From contig NC_008609.1 in the NCBI RefSeq assembly GCF_000015045.1, positions 992,001 to 1,056,000 on the forward strand: a DNA stretch of 64,000 nt, in the 5' to 3' direction. Numbering within the stretch: the first letter of the stretch is position 1; each line of letters opens with the position of its first letter. Shown piece after piece: positions 46,780 through 55,249 of the stretch. Origin of the DNA: Pelobacter propionicus DSM 2379. GTDB lineage: Bacteria; Desulfobacterota; Desulfuromonadia; Geobacterales; Pseudopelobacteraceae. Both the position numbers and the translations under genes were made by a program. The notes below the pieces were generated by a model. The model saw nothing but the letters and a program-made list of their open reading frames with translations, was not told where the DNA came from and did no database searches.

Positions 46780-47385
46780 ATGGATCCACAAGTAGAAAAA
46801 ATACTCAAGCTCCCAACGAAACAGAAGATCCTTATTCTTGCGCTTGTACTGCTTGTTGAAGCAGCAGCACTGGTCTGGTTTTTATATTTGCCCAAGTATC
46901 GTGAACATAAAAGCATGAAGGAAGAGTTGAGCAAGTTGCAGAGCGAGGTCGATGAAAAAACCAGAATCTCTGCGAATCTTCAGCGCATGCAGAACGAGTA
47001 TGATCAACTTAACCGTGAACTGATTCAGGCATTAACAGAACTGCCCAACTCAAAGGAGATACCGTCTCTCTTGACCAGCATCACGACGCTTGGAAAAAGT
47101 GCCGGTCTCGATTTTCTGGTATTCAGGCCAAAAGGAGAGATTCAAAAAGATTTTTATGCTGAAGTTCCGGTGGACATAAGCGTTGCAGGTTCCTATTACA
47201 GTGTGGCTAATTTTTTTGCTGCTGTTTCCAATCTCCCGAGAATCGTAAATATAAACAATGTTGTTTTTACCGACATAAAGAGTTCCAACACCAGAGTCAT
47301 GACAAAGGTTAATTGCCTTGCAACAACCTTCCGATTCCTTGACAAGAAAGAGATTGCTAATGACAAGAAACCTGTCAAACAATAA
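46780..47385 (+). CDS. pilO: Type IV pilus alignment protein PilO
   Basis: 201 residues. A short cytoplasmic start, one membrane helix (ILILALVLLVEAAALVWFLYL), a coiled coil (SMKEELSKLQSEVDEKTRISANLQRM) and a periplasmic ferredoxin-like domain with LPNSKEIPSLLTSITTLGKSAGLDFLVFRP and VPVDISVAGSYYSVANFFAAVSNL. It aligns the inner-membrane platform with the secretin through PilP. Confidence 0.93.
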   Translation: MDPQVEKILKLPTKQKILILALVLLVEAAALVWFLYLPKYREHKSMKEELSKLQSEVDEKTRISANLQRMQNEYDQLNRELIQALTELPNSKEIPSLLTSITTLGKSAGLDFLVFRPKGEIQKDFYAEVPVDISVAGSYYSVANFFAAVSNLPRIVNINNVVFTDIKSSNTRVMTKVNCLATTFRFLDKKEIANDKKPVKQ

Positions 47386-47932
47386 ATATCTGATAGGGAT
47401 GCTGATTGGGATCGCGTCAGTTGGTTTTTTCGCTCAGGGTTGTAAAAAAGACGAGCCGAATCCGGAGCCTGTTTCTTCGGTTAAGTCCGAATCTGACAAG
47501 ATACCAAAAGTTGAGAAGCCGGTACAGCAACAACTCAGTTCTCCTGTGAAACTGAGTCCGCTTGCCTCTAATCAGTTCGACTTCAGTTCGAAAAAGGATC
47601 CATTCAAACCACATCTTGTTGCCAAAAAACCTCCTGTGCCTGTTTTTGCAAGGTCGAAGCGCGTTAGCGCACTCGCTTTACCAATTCACCGTTTTGATGT
47701 CAATAACTATAAAGTAATAGGGATAATTACCGGGATCAGAGAGAATCAGGCCATGGTAACGGACCCCAATGGTAAGGGATATGTAATAAAGGTCGGGATG
47801 ACGATAGGTAAAAACGAGGGGCGCATTACGTCCATATCCCAGAGTGGCGTAACTGTTCTGGAGCAATTCCAGGATGATAATGGCAGAGTACGCAAGGAAT
47901 ATATTAAAATCAACCTGCCCAGGAAACAGTAA
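47360..47932 (+). CDS. pilP: Type IV pilus lipoprotein PilP
   Basis: 190 residues from ATG 47360, inside the end of pilO. The signal YLIGMLIGIASVGFFAQGC ends in a lipobox. A proline-rich linker (residues 30-85) leads to the beta-sandwich that binds the secretin: LPIHRFDVNNYKVIGIITGIRENQAMVTDPNGKGYVIKVGMTIGKNEGRI. It connects PilN/PilO with PilQ across the periplasm. Confidence 0.93.
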   Translation: MTRNLSNNKYLIGMLIGIASVGFFAQGCKKDEPNPEPVSSVKSESDKIPKVEKPVQQQLSSPVKLSPLASNQFDFSSKKDPFKPHLVAKKPPVPVFARSKRVSALALPIHRFDVNNYKVIGIITGIRENQAMVTDPNGKGYVIKVGMTIGKNEGRITSISQSGVTVLEQFQDDNGRVRKEYIKINLPRKQ

Positions 47933-47942
47933 GGAGCTCCGC

Positions 47943-50609
47943 ATGATGTGGATGAGAAGACAATCAATTCTTTTGGCGCTTTCATTGGCAGTTGTTTCTG
48001 GCTTTTCGAGCCTTATGCCGAATTCCGCCGAATCCGCACAGGATATGTCGCAAGTTACTCACAAAACTCTTGCCGCAATCGAGTCGATAACGGTGCTCGG
48101 GGAAGGGAGCGCGGCGGAACTTGTTATCAAACTGTCCGCACCGACCACCTACACCAGTTACAGGACCACGTCTCCCTTGCGGCTTGTTATAGACCTTTCC
48201 CAGTCAGGCCAAGGTGCGATCATGGCGCCGGTAGTGCTGAACAGTGGCAATTTCAAGGCTGTTACAGTAAGCAGTTATGACACCGACGCCGGAGTGTTGA
48301 CCCGCCTGGATGTAGAACTTGTTAAGGATGCTGATGCCGTTCTGAGTGTGTCAAAAGAAAAACCGACTGAAATCCGGGTCTCATTCCCGTCGCTATCTTC
48401 TCCCATCACGGAAACGCCCGTTTCAGCTGCTGTTACGGACAATTCCGTAGTTACAGGAAATTCTTCGCCGCAGCCCCAGGAAACCACGGCAGCTATACCG
48501 GAACCGGTCCCGTCAGCACAAAGCGCAACTATCCGTGCCCTGACGGCTGTGTCCGTCAAGAACAATGCTATCGTACTCGCCATTGATGGCGGTGTTGGTG
48601 AGTTTACAGCGTTCCGGCTGAGTAAGCCTGATCGTTTCGCGATAGATCTCCATGGCGTGAAGAGTGTTCTGGCGTCGAGATTGTTTTCCGTAAATGCTTT
48701 TGGCGTTTCATCAGTTCGTTTGGGACTTTACCCTGACAAGGTGCGTGTCGTGCTTGATGCGGTCGATGGTGCTTTGCCCAAGGTGGTTGCGGAGAAAACA
48801 AACGAGGGCATACGCGTGGCGCCGATGGATACCTCTTCAGTATCCGTAGCCACCCGGGGGGACGGTGCGACCGCCTCAACCGCGAACAATGGGCCAGCAC
48901 CTGCCTCCCGGGCCGATGATATGAAACCAGCCGCTACTCTGTCCGTGCCACGTGTCGACATGATTGATTTTCAGGTTGTAAATGGTATTTCCCGTGTTGC
49001 CGTGAAAGTGGTCGGTAATGCCGTTGCGGAGCCGCCTGAAAAGAGTCCTGGCTTTGTGACGCTGACCATCAAGAATACGAGTCTACCCAAGAGCTTGCAA
49101 CGCTCCTTGGAAGCAAAGGGCTTTTGGTCTCCGGTTTTGCGCGTTACCCCGCTTCTTGTGACTACCCGTAAGGGAACAGACACGAAAATCCGCATTGCCA
49201 TGCGGAAAACGGTGCCGTATGAGTATCGTCGTGAAGGTGACATGCTTTTCATTGATTTCAAGAACCCGGAAGGCATGATTGCTGAGAAACCGGCAGTACC
49301 TTATCTGGTTGCGAAAAGTGGCGAGGAGCCTCCTGGCAGCGATGCCGCGCTTAGGTCCGAGCTTGCCTCTTCCCCGGACCCTTCACGCAAGCCATTAGGA
49401 TCCGCAAAGGAGTACTGGGGGAGAAAGGTCACTCTCGAGTTTGCTGATGCTGAGGTGCGTAAAATATTCCAGTTGTTATCCGAAGTGAGTAACAAGAATT
49501 TCGTGCTGGGAGACGATGTGACTGGAACCATAAGCATCAAACTGGTCAATGTGCCCTGGGATCAGGCTCTGGATATCATTCTTGATGCAAAAGACCTTGA
49601 AACGCGTGAAATAGGGAATGTCTTGACAATCAAAAAACGAGGTGCGTTTAAGGAACAGTTGGTAAAGCAAACCACGTATACGGAGTACTTTTCCGTTAAC
49701 TACAGTGATGCAAAATCGATCAAGCCGCAATTAGAAGCGTTGCTTGATCCTGTTCTGTTAAAGGAAAAGTTGGCTACCATCACTGCTGATGACCGTACTA
49801 ACACGATTATTGTCACTTCCGTGCAGTCGGATATAGACAGAATTAGGGCACATCTGGTGAAGATGGATATTCCGGAAAAGCAGGTCATGATCGAAGCGCG
49901 CATAGTGGAGGCCACATCCACCTTTACCCGCAGTCTGGGGGTGAACTGGGGAGTTCACTACACCGATGCTTCCGGGTCGCTGCTGGGGATTACCCAGCTG
50001 GATACCGGCTTCGGCGGCATAACAACCGCTCCGCCTACCAGCGGTACCGGAGATTCAGCAGGTGGAAATATGGGCATTTCCTTCGGTGCCCTGGGGAATG
50101 GTGTCCAGCTTGATATGCGGCTAAGCGCCGCAGCCACCGCTGGTTTGATCAAGATCATCTCCTGCCCAAAGGTTGCTACGCTTAATAATAAGAAAGCCAA
50201 GATCGCTCAAGGGCAGCAGATTCCCTATACTGCATCTGATGGTGATAATGTGGAGACAAAGTTTGTCGAAGCTGCCCTGTCGCTCGAGGTTACGCCGCAC
50301 ATCAACGCCAACGGCACCATCAGCATGAACATTGTAGCAAAGAATGATTCTATGGGGGACGCCGTGGGTAGTTCTACTGCGCCTGCCATCAATACCAAAG
50401 AGGCAACGACTGAGATGCTGCTGCGTGACGGAGAGACAACCGTTATTGGCGGCATATTCGTGGACACTGACAATGATTCGGATGCTGGCGTTCCCTTCCT
50501 TATGGATATTCCGGCTATCGGTAAGTTCTTTAAGACGAACAGCAAAACAAAAACCAAGACTGAACTGCTGGTTTTTATTACACCGCGTATCATGGCGACG
50601 ACTCTGTAA
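47943..50609 (+). CDS. pilQ: Type IV pilus secretin PilQ
   Basis: 888 residues from ATG 47943 (TAAGGAG upstream). A signal peptide is followed by AMIN domains that bind peptidoglycan: about residues 45-150 (AIESITVLGEG), 195-300 (RALTAVSVKNNAIVLAI), and a third about 330-455 (VDMIDFQVVNGISRVAVKV). The secretin N0 domain starts at VTLEFADAEVRKIFQLLSEV, N1 at TEYFSVNYSDAKSIKPQLEAL, and the barrel contains SCPKVATLNNKKAKIAQGQQIPY and LLRDGETTVIGGIF. It forms the outer-membrane pore for the pilus. Confidence 0.96.
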   Translation: MMWMRRQSILLALSLAVVSGFSSLMPNSAESAQDMSQVTHKTLAAIESITVLGEGSAAELVIKLSAPTTYTSYRTTSPLRLVIDLSQSGQGAIMAPVVLNSGNFKAVTVSSYDTDAGVLTRLDVELVKDADAVLSVSKEKPTEIRVSFPSLSSPITETPVSAAVTDNSVVTGNSSPQPQETTAAIPEPVPSAQSATIRALTAVSVKNNAIVLAIDGGVGEFTAFRLSKPDRFAIDLHGVKSVLASRLFSVNAFGVSSVRLGLYPDKVRVVLDAVDGALPKVVAEKTNEGIRVAPMDTSSVSVATRGDGATASTANNGPAPASRADDMKPAATLSVPRVDMIDFQVVNGISRVAVKVVGNAVAEPPEKSPGFVTLTIKNTSLPKSLQRSLEAKGFWSPVLRVTPLLVTTRKGTDTKIRIAMRKTVPYEYRREGDMLFIDFKNPEGMIAEKPAVPYLVAKSGEEPPGSDAALRSELASSPDPSRKPLGSAKEYWGRKVTLEFADAEVRKIFQLLSEVSNKNFVLGDDVTGTISIKLVNVPWDQALDIILDAKDLETREIGNVLTIKKRGAFKEQLVKQTTYTEYFSVNYSDAKSIKPQLEALLDPVLLKEKLATITADDRTNTIIVTSVQSDIDRIRAHLVKMDIPEKQVMIEARIVEATSTFTRSLGVNWGVHYTDASGSLLGITQLDTGFGGITTAPPTSGTGDSAGGNMGISFGALGNGVQLDMRLSAAATAGLIKIISCPKVATLNNKKAKIAQGQQIPYTASDGDNVETKFVEAALSLEVTPHINANGTISMNIVAKNDSMGDAVGSSTAPAINTKEATTEMLLRDGETTVIGGIFVDTDNDSDAGVPFLMDIPAIGKFFKTNSKTKTKTELLVFITPRIMATTL

Positions 50610-50662
50610 ACAAGGGGAACTACCTTATTTGGTTGAGCCGTGATCTTTCGAAAGAGTATGTA

Positions 50663-50702
50663 ACAACAACCTCCGTGGAATGGTGCTCCCGGAGGTTGTT
50701 GT
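50663..50702 (+). terminator. Terminator-like hairpin after pilQ
   Basis: ACAACAACCTCCG (50663-50675) and CGGAGGTTGTTGT (50690-50702) form a perfect 13-base stem, followed by CTTTG only. Its position just past pilQ fits the end of the pil operon; the weak T-run lowers confidence. Confidence 0.6.
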
Positions 50703-50801
50703 CTTTGAATGTCCCCCGTTCCACAGTGATTTTCGGTAATTTTTACTTGTCATTATTTTGGCTTTATCAACGTGTAATTTTGGGTGGTTATGATGATGGG
50801 A

Positions 50802-50829
50802 TTGCGATGTGCTTAGGCGGGTGTATATT
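50802..50829 (+). promoter_or_regulatory. Putative promoter of the 55-residue gene
   Basis: TTGCGA (50802-50807) and TATATT (50824-50829) with 16 bases between. Transcription would start about 35 bases before the next ATG. The rest of the pilQ-to-ATG gap is AT-rich and shows no other gene. Confidence 0.4.
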
Positions 50830-50870
50830 AACAGCAGAGTAAGATACCACTTAAGAGTGAGGAGGTTACC

Positions 50871-51038
50871 ATGATACGAGTAATTATAAGGCAACGGGTC
50901 TCCCAACCGGACTACTGGTATATAGATGAAGTATCAGGAAGTGGAGCACACTTGGGCAAAATTTGTTATAAGTCCCTTAGTGAGGCGAGGGAGGTAGCAC
51001 ATAAAAATCATCCCTATGTACGTATTGAGGTTGAGTAA
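50871..51038 (+). CDS. Small 55-residue protein of unknown function
   Basis: ATG 50871 to TAA 51038, preceded by GTGAGGAGGTTACC, one of the best ribosome sites in the window. The protein starts MIRVIIRQRVSQPDYWYIDEV and continues with GAHLGKICYKSLSEAREVAHKN and HPYVRIEVE. The layout is strand-strand-helix-strand, with an 'S-x-x-E-A' helix start similar to DUF2188-like or double-stranded-RNA-binding-like mini-domains. It has its own promoter and a terminator after it. I cannot assign a function. Confidence 0.7.
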   Translation: MIRVIIRQRVSQPDYWYIDEVSGSGAHLGKICYKSLSEAREVAHKNHPYVRIEVE

Positions 51039-51089
51039 TTGCAGATTATCCCTTGATAAAGTATTTCTGTTGGTGAGAATTGAACACAA

Positions 51090-51118
51090 AGAGCCGGATT
51101 CATTTTGGATCCGGCTCT
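51090..51118. terminator. Bidirectional terminator between the small gene and pilZ
   Basis: AGAGCCGGAT (51090-51099) pairs with ATCCGGCTCT (51109-51118). On the plus strand TCTGTT follows; on the minus strand TTGTGTT follows. It separates two convergent genes. Confidence 0.75.
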
Positions 51119-51138
51119 TCTGTTATCCTGTCGCGATG

Positions 51139-51477
51139 TCAAACAAGGTAGTACTCATTCAGCCGGAGCGGTGCCTTTCTGCCTATGACCGTCTTGAGGT
51201 GGGAAAATAATTCAAAGTCCATTGATTTGAACTGAAATGCCATGCCGTTCTTGTCGTTCCGCACTACCTCGCCGTCCACGGTGATGGTCGAACTGGTGGA
51301 TGCGCTGGGTAGGTTCAGGGATATGGCGGCTCTCTTCCCGAGTGGGAGTTGACGGTCAGTCCTGATGTACAAGCCATTGAGACTGAGGTTTTCAGTCAGA
51401 GCCTCGAAGCTCTGGTCTGCCATTCTCACCGTGGTCTGTGATTCGAATCTGATTCTGTTGAATTTTCTGTCAGGCAT
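51139..51477 (-). CDS. PilZ-domain protein
   Basis: 112 residues, essentially only a PilZ domain. RKFNRIRFE at the start resembles the c-di-GMP-binding RxxxR box and ENLSLNGLYI the (D/N)xSxxG box; the first box is shifted (R-x-x-x-R present as RKFNR). The rest (GKRAAISLNLPSAS, VDGEVVRNDKNGMAFQFKSMDF) completes the barrel. Start supported by TTGGAGG upstream. It likely senses c-di-GMP and, from its location, may influence pili. Confidence 0.85.
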   Translation of the reverse strand: MPDRKFNRIRFESQTTVRMADQSFEALTENLSLNGLYIRTDRQLPLGKRAAISLNLPSASTSSTITVDGEVVRNDKNGMAFQFKSMDFELFSHLKTVIGRKAPLRLNEYYLV

Positions 51478-51673
51478 AAAATACCTCCAACAATTAACAG
51501 TTTATCTGATTCGATGTCGCGCTACAAGTTTTTGTTTGATGCTGGGGAAGAAGGTGAGAAGGCGTTTTTCTATCTCATTGGAATGAATGCCACTGTTTGT
51601 GCTGGGGGGCGAAGATGCGTAAATCCCCGGTATCCGACTCTTTGTTGCTTTACATGTCATAGGCGATGGAGTG

Positions 51674-51859
51674 TCACTCTGGAGTAGGATTTGAAAAATA
51701 ATCATGGTTTGATGGGGTCGTTTTTTTTGGTGATTTTTTTGCTTTGATGATGGCTGCTGCATACAGGACGGCCAGGATGGCACTGGCATAGTAGAGTGAC
51801 TTCAGCCCAAACAGGCAGACCAGTACGATCGGTACCATGATCAGTAAAATAAAAATCAT
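51674..51859 (-). CDS. Small membrane protein
   Basis: 61 residues. Two hydrophobic stretches, FILLIMVPIVLVCLFGL and YYASAILAVLYAAAII, probably form one hairpin or two short membrane helices, then a basic, polar tail (KAKKSPKKTTPSNHDYF). GGAGG seven to eight bases before the ATG supports translation. I do not recognise it. The ~195 bases between it and pilZ hold no gene I can support. Confidence 0.55.
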   Translation of the reverse strand: MIFILLIMVPIVLVCLFGLKSLYYASAILAVLYAAAIIKAKKSPKKTTPSNHDYFSNPTPE

Positions 51860-52060
51860 CTATGGCCTCCGGTGTGTGATGGTTGTGAGCAACGCCCCTG
51901 GAGCGCTTAGGGAATATGGACTTGGGACGTGTTGCCAAGGTCATACGCGGAAGTATAGTACGAATTTTACCGCGTGAATACAATGGAGAAATTATCATGT
52001 ACACTAGTGGCAACGGGTCACAATAAACGACGAATGGTCTCTACAGAGGAAGGAGTGCGT

Positions 52061-54178
52061 ATGCAGGACGTTTCCAGGGAAAAAGACGAGAACTCATGGA
52101 TACGGAGTTTGTGGGCACTGGAAAAGGGGAGATTGCCGGCGGATGGTGGTGCAGTCTTCAATCGGCTGATCTTTGCCGCGAGTCCCTATCTGCTGCAACA
52201 CGCTGATAATCCCGTTGACTGGTATCCCTGGGGGGAGGAGGCGTTTGAAACTGCGGCACGAGAGGATAAACCGCTTATGGTTTCAATTGGATACGCCACC
52301 TGTCACTGGTGTCATGTCATGGCCCGTGAATCGTTTGAAGATCCAGAGGTGGCGGCGATCATCAACCGGCACCTGATTCCGGTCAAGGTGGACCGCGAGG
52401 AGCGGCCTGATATTGATTCGCTTTATATGACCGCGGCCAGGATACTGACCGGTAGCGGCGCAGGATGGCCTCTGACGATTTTTCTGACCCCTGAGCGCAA
52501 ACCGTTTTACTGCGCAACCTATATCCCCAAGACAGGGAGCAACGGGGTTTTGGGTATTGTGGAAACCGTTGAGAAGATCAGCGAAATTTGGAATACCAAT
52601 CGAGATCTGATTAATGAAAATAGTGATACGGTTGTCAGGGCGCTGCGCGAGATTGTCGCTCCAGTCTCTGCTGATACCGATTTTGGCCGGGTTCTGGATG
52701 AGGCCCAGGCCTCACTGCAAGGGATGTACGACTACCTGAATGGCGGATTCGGCGGCGGTGCTAAGTTTCCGTTGCCGCATAATCTCTCCTTTTTACTGCG
52801 CATGTGGCGGCGGACACAGAATCAGGACATAGAAGAGATGGTGGCTTATACACTGCGCATGATGCGCGACGGAGGGATTTACGATCAGCTCGGCTTCGGC
52901 TTCCACCGCTACGCCGTGGATCCCGAGTGGCGTGTCCCCCATTTTGAAAAGATGCTCTATGATCAGGCTCTTATTGCGATTACCTGCCTGGAGGCATTCC
53001 AAGCCTATGGTGATGAATTTCTGAAGGATATGGCCATGGAGATATTCTCCTTTGTCTTTGATGAGTTGACTTCGCCAGATGGAGGCTTCTGTTCGGGGCT
53101 TGGCGCTGACAGCGGGGGGGGCGAGGGGTACTATTATCTCTGGTCGCGCGGGGAGATAGACCGAAATCTGGATGGGGAGACTTCCCGTCTCTTCTGCGAG
53201 GCCTTTGGTGTTACAGATACCGGCAACTTCGAGGGGGGCAACATCCTGTATCAGCCCCGCTCCGTCGCCCTGCTTGCCCGAGAAAACGGTCTGGATGCCG
53301 GAGAACTCGACAGGCGCCTGGAAACTGCCCGTGCAAAACTGCTGGAGGTGCGCGCCGAGCGGGTTAGGCCTTTTCGGGACGAGAAGATTCTTGTCGCCTG
53401 GAACGGCCTCATGGTTGCGGCATTGGCTCGGGGGGCTGCCGTGAGTGGGGAACAGCGACTGCTGGAGGCGGCCAGATCTGCGGTCAGGTTTATCGCCCGG
53501 AATTTGCACACTCCGGCGGGGCGTCTGCTGCGAAGCTATCATCAGAGCGTGGCCTCTGTGCCCGCCTTTCTGGAGGACTATGCTTTCCTCTGTTGGGGGA
53601 TGGTCGAGCTTTACCAGGTTGATGGTGATCCTGTCATGCTTCAGGGGGCGCTCGGTTTGGCCCGGGGGATGCTGGACCTGTTCAGTGACGCGGTAACGGG
53701 CGCTTTCTATGATACTGCTTCCGAAGCTGAGCAGGTCCTCGTCAGGATGAAAAACGCACATGACGGGGCAATCCCGTCCGGAAATTCCATTGCCTGTCTC
53801 TGTCTGCTGAAGCTGGGAAAGATCTGCGGTGATGAGGCGCTGACACATGCGGGGGAACGGTGCCTGGTCTCCTGGATGGGGAGTCTTGCGGAGCAGCCGA
53901 TTGCCCATATCCAGATGGTTACAGCCCTCGACTTCTTCCTTGGCCCGGATGTGGAGATAACACTGATTGGCGACCGAGATAAGCCCGGGGTAAGGGAGTT
54001 GCTGAACGTGATCCACCGATACTTCATTCCTGGTCTTGTCCTTCGATTCAAGGGGGATGGTGATGTATACCCCATGGTCGGCGGTTTGCCGACAGCGTAT
54101 GTATGCGCCAGGGGAGCCTGCCGCCCCCCGGTGAACGATGCGGCCCAATTGGAGCAACTGCTCAGTGAGATCGTGTGA
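52061..54178 (+). CDS. YyaL-type thioredoxin/glycosidase-fold protein (DUF255)
   Basis: 705 residues from ATG 52061, with AGGAAGGAGTGCG upstream; ATG 52034 and 51974 are possible longer starts. The N-terminal thioredoxin-like domain begins [28 protein letters not shown], the family signature, with a CHWC active site ([10 protein letters not shown]) and [11 protein letters not shown]. The remaining ~500 residues are an alpha/alpha toroid like N-acylglucosamine epimerases ([44 protein letters not shown]). The family's reaction is unknown. It is the last chromosomal gene before the tRNA fragment. Confidence 0.9.
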   Translation: MQDVSREKDENSWIRSLWALEKGRLPADGGAVFNRLIFAASPYLLQHADNPVDWYPWGEEAFETAAREDKPLMVSIGYATCHWCHVMARESFEDPEVAAIINRHLIPVKVDREERPDIDSLYMTAARILTGSGAGWPLTIFLTPERKPFYCATYIPKTGSNGVLGIVETVEKISEIWNTNRDLINENSDTVVRALREIVAPVSADTDFGRVLDEAQASLQGMYDYLNGGFGGGAKFPLPHNLSFLLRMWRRTQNQDIEEMVAYTLRMMRDGGIYDQLGFGFHRYAVDPEWRVPHFEKMLYDQALIAITCLEAFQAYGDEFLKDMAMEIFSFVFDELTSPDGGFCSGLGADSGGGEGYYYLWSRGEIDRNLDGETSRLFCEAFGVTDTGNFEGGNILYQPRSVALLARENGLDAGELDRRLETARAKLLEVRAERVRPFRDEKILVAWNGLMVAALARGAAVSGEQRLLEAARSAVRFIARNLHTPAGRLLRSYHQSVASVPAFLEDYAFLCWGMVELYQVDGDPVMLQGALGLARGMLDLFSDAVTGAFYDTASEAEQVLVRMKNAHDGAIPSGNSIACLCLLKLGKICGDEALTHAGERCLVSWMGSLAEQPIAHIQMVTALDFFLGPDVEITLIGDRDKPGVRELLNVIHRYFIPGLVLRFKGDGDVYPMVGGLPTAYVCARGACRPPVNDAAQLEQLLSEIV

Positions 54179-54221
54179 TGCTGTTGACTCTGTACCTACG
54201 CCAATAGCTGTGTCAGTATAC

Positions 54222-54251
54222 AAAAAAAGGACTTGCCGTTTATGCAAGTCC
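54222..54251 (-). terminator. Terminator of the (broken) tRNA-fMet gene
   Basis: On the minus strand GGACTTGC and GCAAGTCC form a stem around a seven-base loop, followed by seven T (the A-run at 54222-54228). It lies a dozen bases past the tRNA CCA end, as expected for a tRNA terminator. Confidence 0.85.
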
Positions 54252-54262
54252 TTGATTTTGTT

Positions 54263-54307
54263 TGGTTGCGGGGAGAGGATTTGAACCTCTGACCTTCGGG
54301 TTATGAG
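54263..54307 (-). pseudogene. 3' half of initiator tRNA-fMet (CAT), attachment-site remnant
   Basis: Read on the minus strand: anticodon loop CTCATAA, the 3' anticodon stem CCCGA, variable AGGTC, T arm AGAGG-TTCAAAT-CCTCT, acceptor CCCCGCA and ACCA. The CCC stem and C-A end mark initiator tRNA. To the 5' side the matching GGG anticodon strand, D arm and acceptor are absent: the next bases (GAAGA) do not pair. The gene is therefore cut at the anticodon loop, the usual crossover for tRNA-targeting tyrosine recombinases. An intact copy is expected at the far end of the island, outside this window. Confidence 0.85.
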
Positions 54308-54370
54308 TCTTCGGAGGCTCGCATTTTTATTTAACAAAATCAGTAGCTTGCAATGATATCAAATGTTTAT

Positions 54371-54442
54371 GTACCCTGAAATCTATCCCATATTTACCAT
54401 TTTGACCATCTTTTTTTTACCGTAGGGTACAAAATAGGGTAC
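54371..54442. repeat. Three AGGGTAC boxes beside the attachment site
   Basis: The word AGGGTACA occurs inverted at 54370-54377 and directly at 54424-54431 and 54436-54443, all within 140 bases of the tRNA break. Repeated short boxes beside a tRNA att site are the layout of integrase arm-type sites. The surrounding 54,308-54,686 stretch has no gene I can support and no integrase. Confidence 0.5.
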
Positions 54443-54686
54443 AGATTTTCCGGGGTCCGGAAGGGGGATTGACACCCCAAATTTCCAGTTCTCCCACCTT
54501 CTCACGTCTGGTCACATCAGCCAGTATTCAAAGAACTCTTTAATTTTTATTGTCTGCCCCTCGTGTTCTGTTTCCACGGGCTGAAGGGGTGCGTCTCAAA
54601 GCCTAAAGGGTGAGAAGCGACAGGTGTTTCTGTCTCTGTTCGGATCATGATACGAATTAATCGAAAATAACTCGGAGTAGATGTGA

Positions 54687-54966
54687 TTCGGTATCTTCCA
54701 GAATCGTCGGAGCTTTAATGTGGTGCTTAGATTCACTCCGGAACGGTCCCGCAGGATCAGGGGGGAGATCTTGCACGAGGAACAGCGGGAAGAAATCCTG
54801 GATGACGGCACGCTGATCCTGACAGTTCCCGCTCCCCAACAAGCGGAGATCATGATGGAGATTCTTAGACACGGCTCGCACGTGGAGGTACTGGAGTCAA
54901 CGTGGCTGCGGGAGAAAGTCGTTGTGCAGAGCTGGAGGTGGCAGTTGCCAGGTATTCATGCTTGTA
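54687..54966 (+). pseudogene. C-terminal remnant of a WYL-domain regulator
   Basis: The plus frame reads FGIFQNRRSFNVVLRFTPERSRRIRGEILHEEQ, then DDGTLILTVP and EILRHGSHVEVLESTWLREKV. This is the WCX tail of WYL-domain transcriptional regulators. A stop (TGA 54684-54686) cuts it at the 5' side, so the helix-turn-helix and WYL parts are missing. After REKVV the homology continues in another frame (AELEVAVARYS, stop at 54964-54966), so it is also frameshifted. It is a decayed gene end stranded next to the island junction. Confidence 0.7.
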
Positions 54967-55034
54967 GCCCCCCTCTGAACGCGTGTTGTCATAGGGAGAC
55001 AAAAGCCCTTGTTTGGAGAGAATAATTAAAAAGA

Positions 55035-55063
55035 TTGTTATTGGTATAATTGCTTGCTATTAA
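55035..55063 (+). promoter_or_regulatory. Putative promoter of the riboswitch transcript
   Basis: TTGTTA (55035-55040) and TATTAA (55058-55063) with a 17-base spacer. Transcription would start about 55,070, just ahead of the riboswitch aptamer. Confidence 0.45.
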
Positions 55064-55085
55064 TAATGTTTGTACTAACCACATA

Positions 55086-55172
55086 CTGTCACCGATAGGG
55101 CACAGCAGGGGCAACCCTGTGTCGCAAAGCTACCATCCTCGGGAGGGGATAGAGGGGTTGTCGAAGTGAGTG
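55086..55172 (+). ncRNA. GEMM-I-type cyclic-dinucleotide riboswitch
   Basis: The aptamer core is readable: AUAGGGCACA, then a stem GCAGGG-GCAA-CCCUGU capped by a GNRA loop, then GUCGCAAAGC (consensus GACGCAAAGCC), then a second stem AUCCUC-GGGA-GGGGAU, then AUAGAGGGGUUGUCGAAGUG (Geobacter consensus UAGCCGGGUUGCCGAAGU). The ends UCAC (55089-55092) and GUGA pair as P1. GEMM-I binds c-di-GMP; a Geobacter-enriched variant binds cyclic GMP-AMP, and I cannot tell which from this sequence. A terminator follows at 55,196. Confidence 0.75.
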
Positions 55173-55195
55173 TAGAAAATATTTTGTGATAAGAG

Positions 55196-55235
55196 CCACG
55201 CTTCCGTTTGTTGAATGGGGGGCGTGGTTTTTTTG
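55196..55235 (+). terminator. Terminator, probable expression platform of the riboswitch
   Basis: CCACGC (55196-55201) pairs with GCGTGG (55222-55227) and eight T follow. It lies 25 bases after the aptamer, the usual arrangement for a transcription-controlling GEMM riboswitch. Confidence 0.7.
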
Positions 55236-55249
55236 TGCTTGAAATTGTT

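Noticed and set aside
52793-54337. Minus-strand frame of 514 residues starting near the tRNA fragment
   Set aside because: It is antisense to the YyaL gene, and its start is simply translated tRNA sequence (the familiar SEVQILSP pattern).
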